This document shows, piece after piece, positions 33,853-40,219 of a stretch of DNA of 64,000 bases; within the stretch, counting starts at the first letter, position 1, and each line of letters opens with the position of its first letter. Below the pieces are notes generated by a model. The model was given only the letters and a program-made list of their open reading frames with translations. It was not told where the DNA came from and did no database searches. The DNA comes from JAVBKU01 sp031553875. Its GTDB lineage: Bacteria > Bacteroidota > Bacteroidia > Bacteroidales > Rikenellaceae. Both the position numbers and the translations under genes were made by a program. The stretch spans positions 62,001 to 126,000 of the forward strand of contig JAVBKU010000004.1 in the NCBI GenBank assembly GCA_031553875.1, written 5' to 3'.

Positions 33853-35148
33853 ATGCCCGATTTTAAGCCCACGAAATACACTTTGCGCAACGTATCTACA
33901 GGCCGCTGTTTTGATGATGAAGGCTGGACGCTCGACGATTGCCAGTGTGCCGCGCCATCGCTGGTTAGGGCTGATTACGAGTCCAAGAAACTCAACCTGC
34001 GCGACCCCAAGGACGGGCTTTATATCTTCGCCGACTGGCTTCCCGTATCGCGTAAGCTGAAAGGCTCTGCCGCTCCTGTGACCTACAAGAGCAAGGCGCT
34101 GGCTGAATACCTCGGCCTTGAGAACCTCTATATCACGTTCAATGGCTATTTTCCCGCCATCGGCGCCAATATGACCACCTGCTCGTTCAAGGAAACCGAA
34201 GCCTACTCCGTGGGCGGACGCATGGGCGAAGGACTGGGGGACAGGGTGTTGGTAGTGGCCTCGGCGGGTAATACCGCAAGGGCTTTCGCCAAGGTATGTT
34301 CGGAGAATAATATTCCCCTGCTGCTGAGCGTGCCCAAAGACAATATCAACGCCCTTTGGTTCGAGAAGCCTATCAATGACTGTGTGAAGCTGATCTGCTC
34401 CGAGTCGGGCAGCGACTATTTCGACGCTATACACCTGAGCAATCTCGCCCTCGCTTCTCCTCGTTTTATCGCGGAGGGGGGCGCCAAGAACATCGCCCGT
34501 AGGGACGGTATGGCTACCACGATGCTTTCAGCTACTACGTTCATAGGCCAAATCCCCGACTACTATTTCCAGGCCGTAGGTAGCGGCACCGGTGCCATTG
34601 CGGCGTGGGAGGCTAATCTTCGCCTTATCGAGGATGGCCGCTTCGGGAAGACGAAGATGAAGCTTATGGTGTCTCAGAACTATCCGTTCGTGCCGATGTA
34701 TGAGGCGTGGAAAGCAGATTCCAGGGATATGCTCCCTTACGCCGACGACAAGGCCCGCAAGGATGCCGAGACCATCGACGCCAAAGTGCTCTCCAACCGC
34801 AAGCCTCCTTACGGAATCGCCGGAGGCCTATACGATGCGCTGAAAGATACCGACGGTGATATACTGGTCGCCACCAACGAGGAGGCCGCCGAAGCCGCCC
34901 GCCTGTTCGAAAAGCTCGAAGGCGTGGATATTCATCCAGCTCCGGCAGTAGCGCTCGCAACGCTTATCCAGAGTGTGAAAGAGGGTAAGATAGACAAGAA
35001 AAAAATCGTGATGCTCAACATTACCGGCGGGGGCGAGGGCATGTTCTGCAAGGGTAAGAAGTTATATATGTTGGAGCCCTCGGCTGTGTTCCCCATAGGC
35101 GTGTCGCAGGAGGAAGTGGTAGTCAAGGTGGAGGAGTTGTTCCGATAG
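33853..35148 (+). CDS. Cysteate synthase-like PLP enzyme (threonine synthase fold)
   Basis: 431 residues, fold type II PLP enzyme. The Lys113 Schiff-base motif reads TTCSFKETEA rather than the SFKDR of threonine synthase, and it is preceded by ITFNGYFPAIGANM, a pattern I associate with archaeal cysteate synthase. Other matching segments are ASAGNTARAF, GGAKNIARRDGM, YYFQAVGSGTGAIAAWEA and NRKPPYGIAGG. Cysteate synthase makes cysteate from O-phosphoserine and sulfite. In Bacteroidetes such as Alistipes the product would feed capnine and sulfonolipid synthesis. The acyltransferase (CFAT) for the next step is not in the window. It is a single gene with its own promoter and operator-like palindrome. 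A divergent threonine synthase remains possible. Confidence 0.78.
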   Translation: MPDFKPTKYTLRNVSTGRCFDDEGWTLDDCQCAAPSLVRADYESKKLNLRDPKDGLYIFADWLPVSRKLKGSAAPVTYKSKALAEYLGLENLYITFNGYFPAIGANMTTCSFKETEAYSVGGRMGEGLGDRVLVVASAGNTARAFAKVCSENNIPLLLSVPKDNINALWFEKPINDCVKLICSESGSDYFDAIHLSNLALASPRFIAEGGAKNIARRDGMATTMLSATTFIGQIPDYYFQAVGSGTGAIAAWEANLRLIEDGRFGKTKMKLMVSQNYPFVPMYEAWKADSRDMLPYADDKARKDAETIDAKVLSNRKPPYGIAGGLYDALKDTDGDILVATNEEAAEAARLFEKLEGVDIHPAPAVALATLIQSVKEGKIDKKKIVMLNITGGGEGMFCKGKKLYMLEPSAVFPIGVSQEEVVVKVEELFR

Positions 35149-35182
35149 GAAAATTATCGGCTGCTTGCGGTGAGTATATTTT

Positions 35183-35247
35183 CATCCGGGCGGCTGTGGG
35201 GGTCGGCCGAAGGCCGAGCCGCCCGGATGAGTATCGCGGAGCGATGC
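35183..35247 (+). repeat. Structured intergenic repeat, copy B
   Basis: Outer stem CATCCGGGCGGCT / AGCCGCCCGGATG (35183-35195, 35217-35229), GTGGGGG-type bulge, and inner TCGGCC-GAA-GGCCGA. It is followed by a GTATCG / CGATGC hairpin (35231-35247). Relative to copy A the outer stem differs at several positions on both arms, keeping pairing. Between convergent genes. Confidence 0.85.
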
Positions 35248-35256
35248 AGATCATAT

Positions 35257-35298
35257 ATCATTAAGGGCGGAGATCTTGTGATCTCCGCCCTTAATGAT
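35257..35298. terminator. Terminator between cysteate-synthase-like gene and patB
   Basis: A perfect 17-bp stem, CATTAAGGGCGGAGATC with its complement, extended by A-T pairs; 4-nt loop TTGT. Between convergent genes and usable from both directions. Confidence 0.9.
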
Positions 35299-35318
35299 TC
35301 AAATAGTGTTATCCAATT

Positions 35319-36500
35319 CTACTTATCCAAACCGTGACGGCGGCATGCTTCCAAGAGTTGCTTCATGGCCTGTTCCATCACGCTACGGGGCGCGGCGGCG
35401 TTGAGGCGCATAAATCCGAGGCCCTCCTCTCCGAAATATTTACCGTCGTTGAAACCCAGGCCCGCCTCGTCCACCAGGAAGCGGAAGATATCGTCGTGGG
35501 GCATATTCCACTTTCGGAAGTCGAGCCACATAAGGTATGTTCCCTCGGGTTTATAGCAACCTATCGATGGAATATTACGGCGCAGAAAATCCATAATGTA
35601 GTCGAAGTTGCCGTCGAGGTAGGAGTTTAGTTGCCTTACCCATTCGTCGCCGTATTCATAGGCGGCCTGTAGAGCCACATTGCCGAAGATATTACCCTGC
35701 TCGGCATGTATGGTATCGAAGGCCTTGCGCCAGCGTCGGCGTAGGGCAGGATCGGGACAAATTACCACCGATGTCGACAGTCCCGCAAGGTTGAAAGTCT
35801 TGCTGGGAGCGATGAAAGTCAACGTGCGCGCGGCTATTTCGGGCGAAAGCGACGCTATATGTGTATGGCGCAGCGAGGGATTCATTATATCCGAGTGTAT
35901 CTCGTCGGAAAGTATTATCACGTCGTGGCTAATACACATCTCTCCCATACGCCGCAACTCGTCGGGAGTGAAGACCCTCCCGGTGGGGTTGTGGGGATTG
36001 GAGAGTATCAGTATGCGGGCCTGCGAGAGCTTGCGGTCGAGGTCGTCGAAGTCGATCTCATATCGCCCGTTCACCTCGACCAGGGGATTGTTGACCACCG
36101 TGCGGTCGTTGTACGCCGTCATCCTGGCGAACGGGGGATAGACGGGCGGCTGTATCACCACACCCTCGCCCGAACATGAAAAGGCCTGCATGCCGAATAT
36201 CAGCCCCGGGACCACACCCGGCGAAAAACAGAGCCATTCGGGTTCCAGTTTCCATCCTGTATGCCGATCAACCCAGCCGATTATAGATTCGGTATATTCT
36301 TTGCTGCGGAACGAGTAGCCGTAGAGCGGGTGAGCGGCACGCTTCTGTATGGCCTTCACGACCTCGGGCGGCGACTCGAAATCCATATCGGCTACCCACA
36401 GGGGGATGACGTCGGCGCGGCCGAATATGCGCTCGCGGCTGTCATGCTTTTCGCAGTCGGTGCCCTCGCGCGGGACGACCTTGTCGAAATCGTATTTCAT
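35319..36500 (-). CDS. MalY/PatB family PLP-dependent C-S lyase or aminotransferase
   Basis: 393 residues, fold type I. PLP Lys234 is in IAPSKTFNLAGL. The MalY/PatB hallmarks IPLWVADMDFESPPEV (about 32-47), SNPHNPTGRVF (about 167-177) and SDEIHSD (about 198-204) are present. The family usually cleaves cystathionine or cysteine (beta C-S lyase) giving pyruvate, ammonia and a thiol. Cytoplasmic, single gene, converging on the cysteate-synthase-like gene. The pairing of two sulfur-related PLP enzymes may be fortuitous. Confidence 0.9.
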   Translation of the reverse strand: MKYDFDKVVPREGTDCEKHDSRERIFGRADVIPLWVADMDFESPPEVVKAIQKRAAHPLYGYSFRSKEYTESIIGWVDRHTGWKLEPEWLCFSPGVVPGLIFGMQAFSCSGEGVVIQPPVYPPFARMTAYNDRTVVNNPLVEVNGRYEIDFDDLDRKLSQARILILSNPHNPTGRVFTPDELRRMGEMCISHDVIILSDEIHSDIMNPSLRHTHIASLSPEIAARTLTFIAPSKTFNLAGLSTSVVICPDPALRRRWRKAFDTIHAEQGNIFGNVALQAAYEYGDEWVRQLNSYLDGNFDYIMDFLRRNIPSIGCYKPEGTYLMWLDFRKWNMPHDDIFRFLVDEAGLGFNDGKYFGEEGLGFMRLNAAAPRSVMEQAMKQLLEACRRHGLDK

Positions 36501-36549
36501 GAAAAAGAATTGTTTTCACAAATATAGACCGAAATCGGTAAATTAAACA

Positions 36550-36557
36550 TAACTTTG
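36550..36557 (+). promoter_or_regulatory. -7 promoter element of the pseudouridine synthase gene
   Basis: TAACTTTG, a perfect TAnnTTTG, 31 nt before the ATG; no matching TTTG at -33. Confidence 0.5.
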
Positions 36558-36587
36558 CGGCCGTATTTATACAACTAACAACACATA

Positions 36588-38408
36588 ATGGAAAAATTTC
36601 AGGGTAAGAAAAAGCCTTACGGCGAGAGCCGCGGCGGGGATTCCTTCAATCGGGAAGATTCAAGGGGTTTCAGAAATGAACATGGCGGCGGTCGCAGTGA
36701 AGACGGCGGTGCAGGCGCCTTTATGAAAGACCGCAGGCCGAAGAGCTTCAATGAATCGGGCGGCGGATATGACAACAGGCCCAAGTACGGTAGGGACGAC
36801 CGGGGCGATAAGCCTCACAAACCGTTCCGCCGCGACGGCGACGCTCCCCGCAGGGAGGATAACGGTGAACGCCGCAGTTTCAACCCTAATTTTACCAAGG
36901 ACAATAAGCTTGTAGGCCGCGAAGACACTCCCCGCTACGGCAGGGACGGTGGCCACTCATCATACCGTAAAGACGACAGCCGTCCTTTCCGCAAGGATGA
37001 CGGATATTCGTTCAACAGGGATAACCGTTCTTTCAACCGGGACGACAATCGCTCTTTCCACGGCGACAACGACCGCAAGCCCTACCGCCGCGATGACAAT
37101 GGCGGCGAACGCTACGGCGATAAGCGCGAAGGGGGATATTCCAAACCTAACTATGAGAAGAGGGAGGGTTATTCAAAACCATCTTTCGGTGAACGCAAGG
37201 AGGGGGGCTATTCAAAATCCGGCGCATCATATCCCAAGAGGGACGGCTATTCCAAACCATCTTACGGCGATAAGCGGGAGGGAGGTTACTCCAAGCCTTC
37301 GTTCGGTGATCGTAAGGAGGGTGGGTATTCAAAGCCGTCTTACGGCGACCGTAGAGAAGGCGGCTTCAATTCCGCCCGCGGTGAAAGACGTGAAGGCGGT
37401 TATTCAAAACCGTCGTTCGGTGAACGCAGGGAGGGTGGATACTCCAAGCCCGGGGCTTCGTATAAGAGGGACGGCTACTCAAAACCATCGTACGGAAGCG
37501 ATCGCGGAGGCTTTAATTCAGAACGTGATCGCGGCGATAAACCCCAGCCCGACTACGCCAAGCCTACTTTAGGCGACAAGCACGGCGCTTTCCCGAAACC
37601 CTCATATGGCGCCGCAGGCCGTCCCACGTACAGACGTGACGGCAGCGGGCAGCAGAGTAAAGATTATCCCCGTTTTAACGCTCCCAAGCAGGATGGCCTG
37701 ATGAGGCTCAACCGTTTTGTGGCAATGTCGGGCGTATGTTCCAGGCGTGAAGCGGATGAATTTATCGAGGCGGGGCTTGTGACCGTAAATGGGCAGATAG
37801 TTACCGAACTCGGAACGAAGATAGAACCTACCGACGAGGTGCGTTTCAACGACGAATTGCTCAAGGGAGAGAAGAAGGTGTACATCCTGATGAACAAGCC
37901 CAAGGGCTATGTCACTACCCTCGAAGACCCCCATGCCGATAAGACCGTGATCGACCTTATTCAGGGCGGTTGCGAGGAGAGGGTATACCCCGTGGGCAGG
38001 CTCGATAAGAACAGCCTCGGCGTATTGCTCATCACCAATGACGGTGACCTCACACGTAAGCTGACACATCCCAGCAACAATAAGAAGAAGGTCTATCAGG
38101 TGTCGCTCGATAAGCCTCTGACCAAGACCGATATGCAGAGTATCCTCGACGGGCTCACCCTCGAAGACGGCGAAATAGCCGCTGACGACATAAGCTATGT
38201 AAAGGATAACAAGAAGGAGATAGGCATCGAGATACACTCGGGCCGTAACCGTATTGTCCGCCGTATATTCGAATCGCTTGGCTACACTGTGACCAAGCTC
38301 GATCGCGTCTATTTCGCCGGCCTCACCAAGAAGAGCCTCAAGCGCGGAGCATGGCGTTTCCTTACACCCATTGAAGTATCGCGTCTGCAGAGCGGCGAAT
38401 ACGAATAG
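36588..38408 (+). CDS. 16S/23S rRNA pseudouridine synthase (RsuA/RluB family) with long repetitive N-terminus
   Basis: 606 residues. The C-terminal 235 form a complete enzyme: S4 RNA-binding domain from residue 372 (MRLNRFVAMSGVCSRREAD) and catalytic domain with Asp473 in VGRLDKNSLGVLL, followed by KKVYQVSLDKPL and GRNRIVRRIFESLGY. The first 371 residues are low-complexity, rich in Gly, Arg, Asp, Ser, Tyr and Lys. Between about residues 178 and 330 there are repeats of a unit like EGGYSKPSFGDRK about 11-13 residues long. Such a tail is likely disordered and RNA-binding. Shorter extensions of this kind occur in other Bacteroidetes orthologues. Not a fusion with another enzyme domain. Confidence 0.9.
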   Translation: MEKFQGKKKPYGESRGGDSFNREDSRGFRNEHGGGRSEDGGAGAFMKDRRPKSFNESGGGYDNRPKYGRDDRGDKPHKPFRRDGDAPRREDNGERRSFNPNFTKDNKLVGREDTPRYGRDGGHSSYRKDDSRPFRKDDGYSFNRDNRSFNRDDNRSFHGDNDRKPYRRDDNGGERYGDKREGGYSKPNYEKREGYSKPSFGERKEGGYSKSGASYPKRDGYSKPSYGDKREGGYSKPSFGDRKEGGYSKPSYGDRREGGFNSARGERREGGYSKPSFGERREGGYSKPGASYKRDGYSKPSYGSDRGGFNSERDRGDKPQPDYAKPTLGDKHGAFPKPSYGAAGRPTYRRDGSGQQSKDYPRFNAPKQDGLMRLNRFVAMSGVCSRREADEFIEAGLVTVNGQIVTELGTKIEPTDEVRFNDELLKGEKKVYILMNKPKGYVTTLEDPHADKTVIDLIQGGCEERVYPVGRLDKNSLGVLLITNDGDLTRKLTHPSNNKKKVYQVSLDKPLTKTDMQSILDGLTLEDGEIAADDISYVKDNKKEIGIEIHSGRNRIVRRIFESLGYTVTKLDRVYFAGLTKKSLKRGAWRFLTPIEVSRLQSGEYE

Positions 38409-38482
38409 CACAGAGGGTTGATAACTAGCCCATTCTATTGAGTGGCGCGGGCTGCGGCCCGGTAGCCACCAGGAAAAAAGAC

Positions 38483-38520
38483 AAACCGCCACGTAAAAAT
38501 GGCGGTTTTGTTTTGCTTTT
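38483..38520 (+). terminator. Terminator of the pseudouridine synthase gene
   Basis: A 9-bp stem AAACCGCCA / TGGCGGTTT with 8-nt loop and a T-rich tail TTGTTTTGCTTTT. The -33 box of the following tRNA-Lys promoter lies in the tail. Confidence 0.85.
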
Positions 38521-38542
38521 TACAAAAAAGCGACTACTTTTG
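38512..38542 (+). promoter_or_regulatory. Promoter of tRNA-Lys
   Basis: TTTG (38512-38515), 19 nt, TACTTTTG (38535-38542): full consensus, 20 nt before the tRNA 5' end. Confidence 0.85.
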
Positions 38543-38561
38543 TGCTGTCTTTAAAACAGAC

Positions 38562-38634
38562 GGTTCTTTAGCTCAGCTGGTAGAGCACGACACTCTTAAT
38601 GTTGGGGTCCTGGGTTCGAGCCCCAGAGGGACCA
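38562..38634 (+). tRNA. tRNA-Lys (anticodon CTT)
   Basis: 73 nt. Acceptor GGTTCTT / AGGGACC with G-T wobbles; D arm GCTC/GAGC; anticodon stem CGACA/TGTTG with loop CTCTTAA (anticodon CTT); T arm CTGGG TTCGAGC CCCAG; discriminator A. 3' CCA not encoded. Confidence 0.96.
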
Positions 38635-38636
38635 CT

Positions 38637-38672
38637 AAAAAGGCCTGACAATTTGATTGTCAGGCCTTTTTC
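38637..38672. terminator. Bidirectional terminator after tRNA-Lys
   Basis: A 12-bp perfect stem AGGCCTGACAAT / ATTGTCAGGCCT (38641-38652, 38656-38667), 3-nt loop, flanked by A-run and T-run. It serves tRNA-Lys and the converging hypothetical gene. Confidence 0.92.
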
Positions 38673-39286
38673 TAGTTTACCAGTGTACTCTTGTCGCTAC
38701 TATTCTTTGGCGCTGTATTTTCTACAGTCTTCTCTATTTCGTTCACCTCTTTATATAAGTCAGATATTTCATGTATAGTAGCATTAATGGAGTCAATGAA
38801 TACTGGTAGATGTCGAGATAAATATCCCATAGAATCGGAATAGAACTCTACCGATAACAATAAGACAGGCTTACCTTCTACCTCTGTCGTTTGAAATCGC
38901 ACGAATCTGCGCGACATTATTTTGTCGGCAATCCTCCCATATCCGTCAGGGTCTTCGAATATCATGCGTGCATATAAGTAACAATAAGTTAGATTAGATT
39001 GGCGGCAGATATGAAAATAGTATCTATATCTATCACGGCCGATTTCAAACCACTCCTCTTTTACTCTACCTTTATCATCACATTTTACTTTCCCCTCATC
39101 ATCATACGCTTTATTTAATACACCCACCTCATAGCCCTTCTTTCGAAGGAATGCAATAGTGTCCTTTGCGGTAACAGGCTTCAATTTATTTACAGTTCGG
39201 GTAATGACAGCCTCTGCGCCATAAAAGAGCCCCAGTAATGCCCCTATAGATAATAGCATGACAGAGAAGCCTATAACGAAATCCAT
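38672..39286 (-). CDS. Hypothetical membrane-anchored protein, AT-rich gene
   Basis: 204 residues, not recognised. One N-terminal membrane helix (about 4-27, FVIGFSVMLLSIGALLGLFYGAEA) is followed by a soluble region with charged and aromatic segments (EWFEIGRDRYRYYFHICRQSNLTYCYLYARM) and an acidic, coiled-coil-like C-terminus (IHEISDLYKEVNEIEKTVEN). The gene is visibly more AT-rich (two sampled lines 33% and 42% GC) than its neighbours, and it directly adjoins tRNA-Lys and its terminator, which suggests acquisition. No integrase or direct repeat of the tRNA 3' end was found. Function unknown. Confidence 0.75.
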   Translation of the reverse strand: MDFVIGFSVMLLSIGALLGLFYGAEAVITRTVNKLKPVTAKDTIAFLRKKGYEVGVLNKAYDDEGKVKCDDKGRVKEEWFEIGRDRYRYYFHICRQSNLTYCYLYARMIFEDPDGYGRIADKIMSRRFVRFQTTEVEGKPVLLLSVEFYSDSMGYLSRHLPVFIDSINATIHEISDLYKEVNEIEKTVENTAPKNSSDKSTLVN

Positions 39287-39347
39287 AAATTTATTTTGTA
39301 GGTTTTATACACTTTTAAAACAGAGCGGAGATAATTGTCGTAAGCTC

Positions 39348-40181
39348 CTACTGCTTAAGTAACAGCCCCTCCACGCTATCGTTCGAGATAGCTACCTTTG
39401 TTTTGGGATCAGGCGTGGGAACGAAACCGGGCATATATACCCTCGGGGAGCCTTCGGGAATGTAATCCCATTTCATAGTGGCGGGGTAGGAGGTTTTGAC
39501 AGGTTTTATCGAGTCTTTTTTACCCAGTGCCTCTATCGTCTTCTTTTTTATCAGTGCGTGGGCCTCGTCCGCGGGCATGCATTTACCGGTCAGGTGTGAA
39601 GTCCCTTTTTTGACCTCGCAAGTCACCACTCCAGGGATCCATTTCTTAGCTTCCTTCATCGTTTTATCGTCTCCTGTCACCAAAACCACAGGTACGCCGT
39701 GCTCTCCAGCTATAATTGCATCGACGCCGATCTCCCCGATGGGCATGCCGTTAAGATACATCATCTGTATATTCTTGGAGTCGTACGAGTGGGCCATTAT
39801 GGCGTTCTTGGTCTGTGCCATGGCATGGTATCCGAGCAGGATGACAGCCTTGCTACCCTCAATTCCTTCGAACCTAATGCCCGGTGTGGCTCCCTGTACG
39901 AGCTGTGCCCTGGGGTCTATAGCTTTAGGATCGACATTTATGCCGTTGCTGTGTCCGTCCCTTACTATCACCTCCGTGGCTCCGGCAGCGAAACATCCGT
40001 CTATACAGGCGTTTATGTCCTCGGTCATTCGCTGCGGTCCCTCTTTGCTCAGCAGTTGATCTCTATTTACGAGCATGCTACATCCCTCCATATCGGCGAA
40101 TATGTACACCTTGAAGGCATTGGCATTTACGAGAAACAGCAGGGATAGGACTGTTAATAATAACGATTTCTTATTCATCAT
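39348..40181 (-). CDS. M55 family metallopeptidase (DppA-like D-aminopeptidase), exported
   Basis: 277 residues. Signal peptide LLLTVLSLLFLVNANA (cleavage near residue 22), then the M55 fold: DMEGCS near residue 31 (zinc ligands Asp and Glu), RDGHSNG (about 95-101), GYHAMAQTKNAIMAHSY (about 137-153) with further His ligands, and E-I-G-V-D. DppA-type enzymes release D-amino acids from peptides, as in murein turnover. The signal peptide places it in the periplasm, unlike cytoplasmic DppA of Bacillus. It follows the large lipoprotein gene by 38 nt. Two adjacent ATGs are available at the start. Confidence 0.9.
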   Translation of the reverse strand: MMNKKSLLLTVLSLLFLVNANAFKVYIFADMEGCSMLVNRDQLLSKEGPQRMTEDINACIDGCFAAGATEVIVRDGHSNGINVDPKAIDPRAQLVQGATPGIRFEGIEGSKAVILLGYHAMAQTKNAIMAHSYDSKNIQMMYLNGMPIGEIGVDAIIAGEHGVPVVLVTGDDKTMKEAKKWIPGVVTCEVKKGTSHLTGKCMPADEAHALIKKKTIEALGKKDSIKPVKTSYPATMKWDYIPEGSPRVYMPGFVPTPDPKTKVAISNDSVEGLLLKQ

Positions 40182-40219
40182 TATCGAGTTTTAATTGTGG
40201 TTTACTCTGCGGACTACTA

